Part shown: piece after piece, positions 1-10,816 of the stretch | How the letters are laid out: every line of letters begins with the position of its first letter | How positions within the stretch are numbered: position 1 is the first letter of the stretch | Assembly: GCA_039177555.1 (NCBI GenBank) | Contig: JBCDFV010000053.1 | Coordinates: forward strand, 1-26,180 | From: JANQGH01 sp039177555 | GTDB taxonomy: Bacteria; Pseudomonadota; Alphaproteobacteria; DSM-16000; Inquilinaceae | Length of the DNA: 26,180 nucleotides | Direction of reading: 5' to 3' | Translations under genes and position numbers: made by a program | The notes under the pieces: model-generated | Told to the model about the DNA's origin: nothing | Seen by the model: only the letters and a program-made list of their open reading frames with translations | Database searches by the model: none

Positions 1-199
1 GCAGCCGGTCGACCATGAAGCTTTGCAGGTCGATGATGCCGTCCGGCCGAGGGCGAACCTTCTGGGCCTTAATCATGCGGGCCAAAACGTCGGGCCGGTT
101 GTGCAGGAAGTCGGGGTTGGCGACGAGATAGTCCGCGACCTTGTCCGCTGTCAGCGGGCCATCGTCTGCAACCGGTTGGACCTTGTCTTCCTGCCCCAT
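1..199 (-). CDS. DUF484 family protein (N-terminal part, cut by window edge)
   Basis: The reverse strand opens with an ATG at 199 and stays open to the left edge, giving about 66 residues beginning MGQEDKVQPVADD. The segment VADYLVANPDFLHNRPDVL followed by a GIIDLQSFMVDRL stretch is the typical start of DUF484 proteins, which have a short helical N-terminus before a GAF-like domain; their biochemical role is not established. The gene starts 21 bases after the fsa stop on the same strand, so the two are probably cotranscribed. In many alphaproteobacteria DUF484 lies between fsa or priA and a xerC-type recombinase gene. The ribosome-binding site is weak. The family call is firm for the visible part; the C-terminus lies outside the window. 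Confidence 0.85.
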   Translation of the reverse strand, partial: MGQEDKVQPVADDGPLTADKVADYLVANPDFLHNRPDVLARMIKAQKVRPRPDGIIDLQSFMVDRL

Positions 200-220
200 G
201 ATCTTGTCGGACCCCGTCGA

Positions 221-910
221 TTAGGCTGGCTTGCGCAGCGGCTCGACCTCGCTGCCGAGGATCGACTGCCCCGTCTTGGCCCAGTCGGCCAGAAAGGCCT
301 CAAGCCCCTTGTCGGTCAGCGGATGCTTGAACAGTTGGCGAATGACCGATGGCGGCATTGTCGCGACATGGGCGCCCAGCTTGGCGGCGTCGGCCACCTG
401 CCTCGGTCCCCGGATCGAGGCGACCAGAACCTCGGTCGTCAGGGACGGATAGCGGCTGTAGATCTCGACAATGTCAGCAATCAAGGCCATGCCGTCATAG
501 GAGATGTCGTCCAGCCGGCCCACGAAGGGTGAGATGAACGTGGCGCCCGCCTTGGCGGCCAAAAGGGCCTGGCTGGCCGAGAAACACAAGGTGACATTAA
601 CCATCGTGCCTTCGTCGGACAGTGCCTTGCAGGTTTTCAGGCCGTCCACCGTCAGCGGCACCTTCACCGCGATGTTCGGCGCGATCTTCGCCAGATGGCG
701 TCCTTCGGCCAGCATAGTGGCGTGGTCCGTCGCGGTTACCTCCGCGCTGACCGGGCCGGATACGACCTCGCAAATCTCGGCGATCAGATCGAGGAAGCTC
801 TTGCCGGATTTGGCAACCAGGGACGGGTTCGTCGTAACGCCGTCAAGCAGGCCGGTCGACGCCAGGTCGACAATCTCGGCCAGATCGGCTGTGTCGATGA
901 AAAACTTCAT
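221..910 (-). CDS. fsa: fructose-6-phosphate aldolase / transaldolase-like protein (TalC/MipB family)
   Basis: The product is 229 residues and begins MKFFIDTADLAEI, the hallmark start of the small transaldolase / fructose-6-phosphate aldolase family (usually about 215-220 residues). The family is a TIM barrel that forms a Schiff base on a lysine; the candidate is Lys83 in IAVKVPLT. Other family motifs are DGVTTNPSL near residue 23, NVTLCFSASQA near 105 and TTEVLVASIR near 155. The enzyme cleaves or forms fructose 6-phosphate, or transfers dihydroxyacetone units, in the cytoplasm. The frame is open far upstream, but the ATG at 910 is chosen because it gives the canonical N-terminus and has GAGGATC directly upstream. 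It is divergent from priA. Sequence alone does not separate aldolase from transaldolase activity. Confidence 0.92.
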   Translation of the reverse strand: MKFFIDTADLAEIVDLASTGLLDGVTTNPSLVAKSGKSFLDLIAEICEVVSGPVSAEVTATDHATMLAEGRHLAKIAPNIAVKVPLTVDGLKTCKALSDEGTMVNVTLCFSASQALLAAKAGATFISPFVGRLDDISYDGMALIADIVEIYSRYPSLTTEVLVASIRGPRQVADAAKLGAHVATMPPSVIRQLFKHPLTDKGLEAFLADWAKTGQSILGSEVEPLRKPA

Positions 911-994
911 GATCCTCAAATCCCCGATAAAGTCGGTTCGTGCCAGGCGCCGCACGCTCGAATCGTCCGGCCAATGTTGAACGAAGTGTACCGG

Positions 995-3208
995 ATGGCC
1001 CCGATCGATACCACAGCCGAACCGCCAGCCGCCATCAAGACGCATGGCGACCGGGCGCGCGTGCTTCTGCCCTTGCCGTTGGCGGAGGCATACGATTATC
1101 GCGTGCCCGATGGCATGACCGTCAGTGTCGGCAGCTTCGTCACCGTTCCGCTCGGCCAGCGCCTTGTCGCAGGGGTCGTCTGGGGGGACGGCAGCGGTGC
1201 CGTGGACCAGAGTCGGCTGCGCGACATCGACGCAGTGCTGGATGTTCCACCCATGGCCGACGCGATGCGGCGCTTCGTCGATTGGGTGGCCGACTACACG
1301 GTCAGCGCCCCGGGATCGGTCCTGCGCATGGCCATGTCGGTGCCGGCCGCTTTGGAACCGCCCGCGCCCTTGATCGGCTATCTCGCGGCGCCCGATCCGC
1401 CGGACGACGCGCGTCTTACAGCGGCCCGGCGCCGTGTGCTGGACCTGCTCGACGATGGTCCGCCGAGACAGGCGCGCGAGTTGGCGCGCGAGGCCGGCTG
1501 CGGCATCGGGGTGGTCAAGGCGATGGTCACAGCCGGGCTGCTGCGGCCGGTCGAGATGAGGCGGCCGCCACCGCCCACACCACAGCCCGGGCACGCCGGC
1601 CCAACGCTCAGCCCCGCCCAGCAGGGCGCCGCCGCTTCATTGCAGGAGGCGGTCCGGAGCGATACCTACAGCGCGACGCTGCTGGACGGCGTCACCGGGT
1701 CCGGCAAGACGGAGGTCTATTTCGAGGCGCTGGCCGAAGCATTGCGGTGTGGCCGGCAGGTTCTGGTGCTGTTGCCGGAGATCGCGTTATCGCCCCAATG
1801 GCTGGACCGATTCGCCGAGCGGTTTGGCGTGCGCCCGACCGAGTGGCATTCCGATGTCGGCGGGACACGACGCCGGGCGAACTGGCGCGCGGTTGCGGAA
1901 GGCGAGGCCAGGGTGGTGGTTGGCGCGCGCTCGGCCCTGTTCCTGCCGTTCTCGGATCTCGGACTGATCATCGTCGATGAGGAGCATGAGGGCGCCTACA
2001 AGCAAGAGGACGGCGTCATCTATCACGCGCGCGACATGGGCGTGATGCGCGCGCACCTGGCGGATATCCCGATCGTCCTGGTGTCGGCGACCCCCTCGAT
2101 CGAAAGCCAGGTCAATGTCGAACGCGGGCGCTATCAGGCCTGCCACCTGCCGGATCGGTTTGGCGGGGCACAACTGCCCGAGGTCGAGGCGATCGACATG
2201 AGGCAGGGCGCGCCGCCAACGGGCCGGTTTCTGGCGCCGCAGATGTTGGAGGCGCTGGTCGACACGCTGGGGCGCGGCGAGCAGGCCATGCTGTTCCTGA
2301 ACCGCCGCGGATACGCGCCGCTCACCCTATGCCGATCCTGCGGCCACCGGTTCGAGTGCCCCAATTGCAGCGCCTGGTTGGTCGACCACCGGCTGCGCGG
2401 CCGCTTGATATGCCATCATTGCGGTTTCACTGCGCGGCATCCGCCGGAATGCCCGGTTTGCGCGGCCGTCGACAGTCTGGTGCCCTGCGGCCCGGGCGTT
2501 GAGCGCATTGCCGAGGAGGTTGACGCGTCTTTGCCAGGTGCGCGGTGGACGGTGGTCACCTCCGACACCGTGCCGGGCCCAAAAGCGATGTCCCAACTGG
2601 TGGCCGACATGGCGGCCGGCGAGACCAACCTGCTGATCGGTACCCAGATCATCGCCAAGGGTCACCATTTCCCGAGGCTGACCCTGGTCGGTGTCGTCGA
2701 TGCCGATCTGGGCTTCAACAACGGCGATTTCCGCGCCTTCGAACGCACCTATCAGCTTTTGCATCAGGTCGCCGGGCGGGCCGGGCGCGAGAGCCTGCCG
2801 GGCCGGGTCCTGCTGCAAAGCTACGAGCCAGAAAACCCGGTGTTGCAGGCGCTGATCGACCACGACCGGGACCGGTTCTTCGAGGGTCAGATCGAGGCCC
2901 GCCGCCGCGCCGGGCTGCCGCCGTTCGGTCGGTTGGCCGCCCTGATCGTCTCAGGTCGGGATCGCCATCAGGCCGATCAGGCGGCGCGAACGCTCGGGCA
3001 GACGGCGCCGCGCGCGGAGGGCGTGGAGATCATCGGGCCGGCGGAGGCGCCGCTGTCGCTGCTGCGCGGCCGCTTCCGACGGCGGCTTTTGGTCAAGGCA
3101 CGGCGAACCTCGCCGATACAGGCCCTGATCCGCGACTGGCTGTCACGGGCGAACCTGCCGTCATCGGTCCGCGTCTCGGTGGATGTCGATCCTTACAGCT
3201 TTCTTTAG
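995..3208 (+). CDS. priA: primosomal protein N' (replication restart helicase PriA)
   Basis: From the ATG at 995 the product is 737 residues, the usual PriA size. An N-terminal 3'-DNA-end-binding domain (RVLLPLPLAEAYDYRVPDG, residues about 22-40) is followed by a winged-helix region and a superfamily 2 helicase core. The Walker A motif DGVTGSGKTEVYF is near residue 232 and the DEEH box (IIVDEEHEGAYKQEDG) near 327. Paired zinc-binding cysteines (CRSCGHRFECPNC, then CHHC and CPVC) lie near 447-492, the GTQIIAKGHHF motif near 548 and QVAGRAGR near 592. PriA reloads the replisome at stalled forks. An in-frame ATG at 974 would add seven residues; neither start has a strong ribosome-binding site, so the exact start is uncertain. 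The frame is open still further upstream, but that part lies antisense to fsa. Confidence 0.96.
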   Translation: MAPIDTTAEPPAAIKTHGDRARVLLPLPLAEAYDYRVPDGMTVSVGSFVTVPLGQRLVAGVVWGDGSGAVDQSRLRDIDAVLDVPPMADAMRRFVDWVADYTVSAPGSVLRMAMSVPAALEPPAPLIGYLAAPDPPDDARLTAARRRVLDLLDDGPPRQARELAREAGCGIGVVKAMVTAGLLRPVEMRRPPPPTPQPGHAGPTLSPAQQGAAASLQEAVRSDTYSATLLDGVTGSGKTEVYFEALAEALRCGRQVLVLLPEIALSPQWLDRFAERFGVRPTEWHSDVGGTRRRANWRAVAEGEARVVVGARSALFLPFSDLGLIIVDEEHEGAYKQEDGVIYHARDMGVMRAHLADIPIVLVSATPSIESQVNVERGRYQACHLPDRFGGAQLPEVEAIDMRQGAPPTGRFLAPQMLEALVDTLGRGEQAMLFLNRRGYAPLTLCRSCGHRFECPNCSAWLVDHRLRGRLICHHCGFTARHPPECPVCAAVDSLVPCGPGVERIAEEVDASLPGARWTVVTSDTVPGPKAMSQLVADMAAGETNLLIGTQIIAKGHHFPRLTLVGVVDADLGFNNGDFRAFERTYQLLHQVAGRAGRESLPGRVLLQSYEPENPVLQALIDHDRDRFFEGQIEARRRAGLPPFGRLAALIVSGRDRHQADQAARTLGQTAPRAEGVEIIGPAEAPLSLLRGRFRRRLLVKARRTSPIQALIRDWLSRANLPSSVRVSVDVDPYSFL

Positions 3209-3762
3209 TTCGCGGCCTCGGCGACGATGTCGATCACGATGCTCACGTCGAAGGCTACCGGATCGTCGCTGGCCCATTGGCCCTGTCCGACACCGAAATC
3301 GATCCGGTTGATCACCAGTTCGCCGGTCGCGTGCGCGCGGTTCCCCTCGATCGTCAACGTGAAAGGCAGGGAAACCTGCTGCGTCACGTCGCGGATCGTC
3401 AGTTCGCCAGTGGTTTCGAACGCGCCTTCGCCTTCGACGGCAAAGCCGCTTGCGGTGAACTGCGCCGTCGGATATGTCGCGACATCGAACAGGTCGCCGC
3501 CGCGAACCATGTCGTCGCGCTGCGCATTGTCGGTGTCGAGGCTGCTCATGTCGATTTGCACGTCGATTGTCGCAGCCGCCGGGTCCGCCGGATCAAAGGA
3601 AATCGCGGCATCAAAGTCCAAAAACGCGCCCTCGAACGCCGCACCGCTTTGATGGCCGATGATCCCAAGCCTGCTTTCGTCATGGATAACCGTCCAGTCG
3701 GCGGCGTGGGCGCTCAAGCCCGTCATCAGGGCGGCGGTGGCGGCGATTATGGCTGGTTTCAC
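3205..3762 (-). CDS. YceI family periplasmic protein (second copy in the unit)
   Basis: This is a 185-residue secreted YceI-domain protein. A GTG start at 3762 is preferred because it gives a clean signal peptide (MKPAIIAATAALMTGLSAHA, cleavage after AHA) and has CGAGGA eight bases upstream; an in-frame start at 3792 would add ten charged residues before it. The mature part begins DWTVIHDESRLGIIGHQSG and contains the lipocalin-like strand pattern and the QRDDMVRGGDLFDVATYPTAQF block of the family. YceI proteins bind polyisoprenoid or similar lipids in a beta-barrel cavity. It is the last gene of the YceI-b561-YceI unit, and its stop codon overlaps the priA stop tail to tail by four bases. The ligand is unknown. 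Confidence 0.9.
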   Translation of the reverse strand: MKPAIIAATAALMTGLSAHAADWTVIHDESRLGIIGHQSGAAFEGAFLDFDAAISFDPADPAAATIDVQIDMSSLDTDNAQRDDMVRGGDLFDVATYPTAQFTASGFAVEGEGAFETTGELTIRDVTQQVSLPFTLTIEGNRAHATGELVINRIDFGVGQGQWASDDPVAFDVSIVIDIVAEAAN

Positions 3763-3805
3763 GTGGGGGATCCTCGTTCTTCGAAGTCTCAAGGCGATAG
3801 CGCCG

Positions 3806-4378
3806 TCAGACCTGTGTACCGGGCAGCATACGCTTCAGGGTATCGTCCTTGAGGACAAAGTGGTGTTTGGCGGCGGCCATCACATGCAGCACTAAGACTG
3901 CGATGAATACGAAGCCCAGAGTCGCGTGCAATCGTATCATCGCGCCCTCCAACTGTTCGCTTGGCCCCGTTATGTGAGGTAGTTCGACGACCCCATAAAG
4001 GACAGTCGGAATCTGCCAAGGCGAAGCCGAAACCATAATCCAGCCGACGATCGGCATCGCGATCAACAGCAGGTAGAGGGCGACATGGGTAATCTTGGCC
4101 GCCCAGGTTTCCCAACCCTTGAGGGTGTTGGGCAAGGGCGGCACCGGATCGATCCAACGCCACGCCAGCCGCAAGACGGCAAGGACCAGGATGGTAAAGC
4201 CGATGCTCTTGTGAAGCTGGTAGGCGGCGAATTGGTCCAAACCCAGCAAACGTCCGTCGGGTGCCATGCTGTCCATGGCAATGCCGAACCACAGCATGAA
4301 AATCACGGCAGCGGCCAGCACCCAGTGAAACAACATGGCGAGGCTGCCATAGCGGCGTGGCGTGTTGCGCAGTCCCAT
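3806..4378 (-). CDS. cytochrome b561 (YceJ-like diheme membrane protein)
   Basis: The product is about 190 residues with four predicted membrane helices. Histidines suited to bind two b-type hemes are visible: LFHWVL in helix 1, QLHKSIG in helix 2, ITHVALYLLL in helix 3, and RLHATLG with VLHVMAAAKHH around helix 4. This matches the bacterial cytochrome b561 family, which moves electrons between the quinone pool and periplasmic partners. The ATG at 4378 is used; a GTG directly before it (4381) is an alternative. The gene sits between two YceI genes, with gaps of 34 and 43 bases. In E. coli yceJ (b561) and yceI are also adjacent, so a functional link is likely but its substrate is not known. 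Confidence 0.92.
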   Translation of the reverse strand: MGLRNTPRRYGSLAMLFHWVLAAAVIFMLWFGIAMDSMAPDGRLLGLDQFAAYQLHKSIGFTILVLAVLRLAWRWIDPVPPLPNTLKGWETWAAKITHVALYLLLIAMPIVGWIMVSASPWQIPTVLYGVVELPHITGPSEQLEGAMIRLHATLGFVFIAVLVLHVMAAAKHHFVLKDDTLKRMLPGTQV

Positions 4379-4412
4379 CACAGTGCCCCGACGGATCGTT
4401 GCGGCCGCTGGT

Positions 4413-4988
4413 CTATTGAGGCTGGACGACTTCGGTTTCGATGATCAGGGCAACCTCGTCGCCGATCACCGGCACACCGAAATCCATGCCCCAGTCTGAT
4501 CTGTTCAGCGTTGCCGTCGCGGAAAACCCGGCGGTTGGCGCCTGGGAAAAGGGATGCGGGCCAAGCTGGTTCAGCGTCACGTCCAAGGTCACGGGATTTG
4601 TGGTTCCCAGCATGGTAAGATCGCCGGTGACCTCGGCCGTGTTTTCGCCGGTTATGTTGACTGACGTGCTCTCAAACACAATCGACGGATTGTTTGGGAC
4701 GTCGAAGAAATCATCGGAGGTCAGATGTGCATCACGGTCGGCGTAGCGCGTATCGACGCTGGCCGGGTCGATCGTCACCGTCACGCTGGAGTTCGATGGA
4801 TCGTCCTGGTCCAGCAAAAGCGTGCCATCGAACTCGGTAAACGCCCCATAGGTCGTCGAATATCCGAGGTGATCGACAGTAAAGCCGATCATCGTGTGGG
4901 AGTGGTCGAACTCCCACTCGTCCGCAGCAAGGGCCGGTGCCGAGGCCAGCAGCGTTGCCGCCATCAGTGTCGTCGTCAGTCGTGTCAT
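4413..4988 (-). CDS. YceI family periplasmic protein (first copy in the unit)
   Basis: The product is 191 residues with a signal peptide (MTRLTTTLMAATLLASAPALA, cleavage before ADEWEF) and a full YceI domain. The mature protein starts EWEFDHSHTMIGFTVDHLGYS, the classic family opening, and includes YADRDAHLTSDDFFDVPNNPSI and LNRSDWGMDFGVPVIGDEV near the C-terminus. It differs clearly from the second copy at 3205-3762, so this is not a recent tandem duplication. The ATG at 4988 has GAGGA and GAAGG upstream. It is the first gene of the unit; a possible promoter lies at 5135-5163. A periplasmic lipid- or isoprenoid-quinone-binding role alongside the b561 is an inference from the family. Confidence 0.93.
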   Translation of the reverse strand: MTRLTTTLMAATLLASAPALAADEWEFDHSHTMIGFTVDHLGYSTTYGAFTEFDGTLLLDQDDPSNSSVTVTIDPASVDTRYADRDAHLTSDDFFDVPNNPSIVFESTSVNITGENTAEVTGDLTMLGTTNPVTLDVTLNQLGPHPFSQAPTAGFSATATLNRSDWGMDFGVPVIGDEVALIIETEVVQPQ

Positions 4989-5134
4989 GCCTTCTGTTCC
5001 TCATATTGGTGACCATAGGATCAAGCGCCGCTGAACTGCGCTCATTCGAAATGGGTGTTCAGCCATCCTTCGGCAGCAACGCGGTGGGTAACAGATTGTA
5101 TCAATCAGAGCGACAATGGTGGCCTTCCTTCATC

Positions 5135-5163
5135 ATTTTGTTGCCGCATTAGTAAGGTCCCAA
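5135..5163 (-). promoter_or_regulatory. possible promoter for the YceI-b561-YceI unit
   Basis: On the minus strand TTGGGA (5158-5163) and CAAAAT (5135-5140) are separated by exactly 17 bases. Each box matches the sigma-70 consensus at four of six positions. The site lies about 150 bases upstream of the first YceI start. This is pattern matching only. Confidence 0.25.
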
Positions 5164-5306
5164 GTTCAATTCTGATCGATAACCGGCAGTGTCTTAAGAT
5201 AGCCTGTTTTTGCTCGCCGATCAGGGTCGGCCGCGCGCCCACAAGAGCCTCCCATAGCCACTGGTCTGCATTCTCCCGCACAATCGCCGTCAGGCTGCAT
5301 GTCGAT

Positions 5307-5379
5307 GGCCGAGCGAAGCGTGACGTCGGAAGGGTCTCGATCGCTGGCTTCGCTCGGCCTGTTATCTCGGCCTGTTATC
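5307..5379. repeat. 13-bp inverted repeat abutting a 13-bp perfect tandem duplication
   Basis: GGCCGAGCGAAGC at 5307-5319 is the exact reverse complement of 5347-5359, leaving a 27-base loop. The right arm runs into two perfect head-to-tail copies of TCGGCCTGTTATC (5354-5366 and 5367-5379). No T-run follows on either strand, so it is not a standard terminator. It may be a structured element or the scar of a small repeat. Confidence 0.75.
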
Positions 5380-5605
5380 ATGGTGGCGCGTGGTTCAGGC
5401 CCCACTGCAGTGCCAATCCTCTGCGTTTTCGTGCGCTTCCGGCCAAGGAAACCGGTACCAGAAACCCATTTTCACCAAATCGGTCCGAGAGGCCAGCCAA
5501 TTGCCACCATTCACGGATATTTCATCGTTATCTACACCCATGCGTCGGCGTTTTTGACTGTCGCCGGTCTCATCGCAAACCCGCGATTGATCGGCGATCC
5601 GGACG

Positions 5606-5632
5606 TTGTTGCGCTGCGCAAACCGGTATGAT
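5606..5632 (+). promoter_or_regulatory. possible promoter of the F1 ATP synthase operon
   Basis: TATGAT at 5627-5632 is a good -10 box, with TTGTTG at 5606-5611 upstream at a short 15-base spacing. A better -35 box, TTGACT, lies at 5554-5559 but has no clear -10 partner at the right distance. Either would give a leader of roughly 100-160 bases before atpH. The operon must start somewhere in this gap, but the exact site is not settled. Confidence 0.22.
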
Positions 5633-5744
5633 AGACCACGGCCCGACTGGACGGCGCCGGGCCGTTCGGGCATCGAAATCGCTGTCCCCAATGCCCAATA
5701 TGCGGCGTGGGGCCTTTGTTCTTTTCCGGCATTAGAGGATCGCC

Positions 5745-6304
5745 GTGGCAGCCACAGCAACCGGTTCATCGGGCCTTGCCCAACGCTATGCCAACGCCTT
5801 GTTGGAATTGGCGGAGGATGCCAAGGCGCTGGATCAGGTCGCCGACGATCTGAGGGCCTTGCACCAGGCGTTGGCGGAAAGCGCCGATCTTAGGGTCCTG
5901 GTGCGCAGCCCGCTCCTGACCCGCGACGAGCAGACCGGCGCGATGAAGTCCATTCTGGACAAGGCCGGCGCTGCCGACCTTACGCGCAAGTTTTTGGGTG
6001 TGGTTGCTTCCAACCGCCGTCTGTTCGCGCTTGAAGCCATGATCACGGCTTATCTGGAAGAGCTTGCGCGCCGCCGCGGCGAGGTTACAGCCGACGTCGT
6101 GACGGCCCACGAACTGTCGGACGAGCAGGCCCAGGCGCTGACCGATCAGATCAAGAAGGTCGTCGGCGCCAAGGTTTCGATCAATCAGACGGTCGACCCG
6201 TCGCTGTTGGGCGGCATGGTCGTGCGGATCGGATCGCGCATGGTCGACAGCTCGCTCAGGACTAAATTGAACAAGATGCAACTGGCCATGAAAGGTATTG
6301 GCTA

Positions 6305-6305
<1 letters not shown>
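5745..6305 (+). CDS. atpH: F1Fo ATP synthase subunit delta
   Basis: The 186-residue product begins MAATATGSSGLAQRYANALL, and the RYANALLELA motif is typical of the delta subunit (OSCP). This subunit caps the alpha3beta3 head and ties it to the peripheral stalk. The conserved C-terminal block DPSLLGGMVVRIGSRMVDSS is present. The start is a GTG at 5745 with AGAGGA five bases upstream. It is the first gene of the F1 operon. Its TAA stop shares one base with the atpA ATG (TAATG), so translation is probably coupled. The Fo genes (atpB, E, F) are not in the window, which is normal for alphaproteobacteria, where F1 and Fo are separate operons. Confidence 0.97.
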
Positions 6306-7834
<1,529 letters not shown>

Positions 7835-7876
7835 AGCCCCTGAACCGACGAGCACGAGAGCGGATTAGGGAAGCCG

Positions 7877-8779
7877 ATGGCCAGCCTTAAGGACCTTCGA
7901 AACCGGATCGCCACCGTCAAGTCGACGCAGAAGATCACGTCGGCCATGAAGATGGTCGCCGCGTCGAAACTGCGCCGCGCACAGGAACAGGCGGAAGCCG
8001 GCCGGCCCTATGCCGAGCGCATGGAGCGCATGCTGGGCAGCCTGGCCGGCGGCGTCAGCGGCGGCCAGCGGCCCCGCCTGATGGTAGGGACGGGCAAGGA
8101 CGACGTGCATCTGCTGGTCGTCGTCACGTCCGACCGCGGGCTGTGTGGCGGCTTCAACTCGACCATCGTGCGCGAGGCGCGGCGGCGCATCCGCGAGCTT
8201 CGGGATGCGGGCAAAGAGGTCAAACTGTTGTGTGTCGGCCGCAAGGGACGGGACAATCTGCGCCGCGACTATCGAAATCTGATCATTGACGACGTCACGG
8301 ATATCGGCAAACCGAGGCTGTCCTTCGACGATGCCAACGGTATAGCGGACAAGATCGCCGCCTTGTTCGAGGCGGGCGAGTTCGACGTCGCTCAGGTGAT
8401 CTACAACCGCTTCAAGTCGGCGATCAGCCAGATTGTTACCAGCCAGCAGCTCATCCCGTTGTCATTGGATGAACCGCCGGCCGAGCAGGCGGACAGCGAG
8501 CCGTCGGCGAACGGCGTTGGCAAGGCGGTCTACGATTTCGAGCCGGAGGAAGAGCAGATTATCGCGGAGTTGATCCCGCGCAATCTGGCGATCCAGATCT
8601 ATAAAACGCTTTTGGAATCGGCCGCCAGCGAGCAGGGTGCGCGGATGACCGCGATGGACAATGCCACCCGCAACGCAGGCGACATGATCGCCGGCCTGAC
8701 CCTGGTCTACAACCGCACACGCCAGGCCGTGATTACCAAAGAGCTGATTGAAATCATTTCCGGCGCCGAAGCGGTCTGA
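7877..8779 (+). CDS. atpG: F1Fo ATP synthase subunit gamma
   Basis: The 300-residue product starts MASLKDLRNRIATVKSTQKI, followed by TSAMKMVAASKLRRAQ, the conserved N-terminal helix of the rotating central shaft. The family motif TSDRGLCGGFNSTIVREARR is near residue 85. The C-terminal helix (ASEQGARMTAMDNATRNAGD) packs inside the hexamer. Gamma couples proton flow through the c-ring to ATP synthesis. A loop around residues 195-220, rich in Glu, Pro and Ser, is longer than in E. coli, which is common in alphaproteobacteria. AGGGAA lies upstream of the ATG. Confidence 0.98.
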   Translation: MASLKDLRNRIATVKSTQKITSAMKMVAASKLRRAQEQAEAGRPYAERMERMLGSLAGGVSGGQRPRLMVGTGKDDVHLLVVVTSDRGLCGGFNSTIVREARRRIRELRDAGKEVKLLCVGRKGRDNLRRDYRNLIIDDVTDIGKPRLSFDDANGIADKIAALFEAGEFDVAQVIYNRFKSAISQIVTSQQLIPLSLDEPPAEQADSEPSANGVGKAVYDFEPEEEQIIAELIPRNLAIQIYKTLLESAASEQGARMTAMDNATRNAGDMIAGLTLVYNRTRQAVITKELIEIISGAEAV

Positions 8780-8824
8780 CGACCGTCCGGCGCTTGACGA
8801 ACGTTCCGCGAGGAGACTGAAGAT

Positions 8825-10270
<1,446 letters not shown>

Positions 10271-10302
10271 CGTCGAACCACAGCGTAAGTCAGGGTTAGG
10301 CC

Positions 10303-10704
10303 ATGGCCGACACAACCGCCTTTGAACTGGTCTCTCCGGAACGTCTCTTGATGTCGCAGGATGTCGAGATGGTCATCGTTCCGGGGGCGGAGGGCAATAT
10401 CGGTGTCCTGGCGCGCCATGCGCCCATGATCAGCACCGTGCGGCCCGGCGTCATCGAGATCTTCGGTACCCGGTCGGCAGAGGCTGAGCGGGTGTTCGTC
10501 GCCGGCGGTTTCGCCGAAGTCACGCCGGATCGCTGCACCGTCCTGGCGGAGGAGGCGGTGCCGGTTTCTGATCTGGACCGGGCCGAGGTCGAGCAGTCCA
10601 TCAAGGATTTGCGTGAGGATCTTGAGGACGCGAAGGAGCCGGCGGAACGCACGGCCATCGAAGCCCGGATCGTCGTTACGCAGGCAAAACTGGCCGCCAT
10701 CTAG
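10303..10704 (+). CDS. atpC: F1Fo ATP synthase subunit epsilon
   Basis: The 133-residue product has the N-terminal beta-sandwich of epsilon (FELVSPERLLMSQDVEMVIV, then PGAEGNIGVLARHAPMIS). A C-terminal helical part ends VVTQAKLAAI. Epsilon binds gamma and the c-ring and can inhibit ATP hydrolysis. AGGGTTAGG precedes the ATG. It is the last gene of the F1 operon. About 112 bases follow before the next gene, with only a weak imperfect stem and no T-run, so transcription may continue into the ferritin-like gene. Confidence 0.97.
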   Translation: MADTTAFELVSPERLLMSQDVEMVIVPGAEGNIGVLARHAPMISTVRPGVIEIFGTRSAEAERVFVAGGFAEVTPDRCTVLAEEAVPVSDLDRAEVEQSIKDLREDLEDAKEPAERTAIEARIVVTQAKLAAI

Positions 10705-10816
10705 CACGGCATCGCGACCGTACCCGACCGCTCGCCCGGGTTGAACTGGGTCGGCGGTTTGAGTAAAGCTGACCCGTCTAAGTCGACATTTCGGCGATCC
10801 GATGGGGGAAGCGGTA

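Larger units (their letters stand above)
4989..5744. other. 756-base gap without a convincing gene
   Basis: The gap separates the divergent YceI unit and F1 operon. Open frames exist on both strands (for example plus 5055-5735 and 5299-5631, minus 5395-5769). Their translations are rich in Arg, Cys, Ser and His, show no domain I recognise, and have no good ribosome-binding sites. The sequence looks less GC-rich than the genes on either side. It holds an inverted repeat with an abutting tandem repeat (5307-5379) and weak promoter candidates facing both ways. It may contain regulatory sequence or a decayed gene; I cannot tell which. Confidence 0.6.

Noticed and set aside
911..1594. Upstream extension of fsa over priA
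   Set aside because: The extension is antisense to the priA coding region, and the fsa family start MKFFIDTA lies exactly at the ATG at 910.
5403..5412. 10-bp palindrome CACTGCAGTG
   Set aside because: Too short to stand out by itself in a region of this size, and not repeated nearby.
5055..5735. 226-codon plus-strand open frame in the gap before atpH
   Set aside because: No ribosome-binding site, Cys/His/Arg-rich translation, no domain; could be a decayed gene but not supported as a functional one.
5395..5769. 124-codon minus-strand open frame overlapping the atpH start
   Set aside because: Starts inside atpH, no recognisable domain and low-quality composition.
10724..10754. Possible terminator after atpC (CCGACC at 10724-10729 and GGTCGG at 10749-10754)
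   Set aside because: The stem is only six pairs with a 19-base loop and there is no T-run, so I do not call it a terminator.
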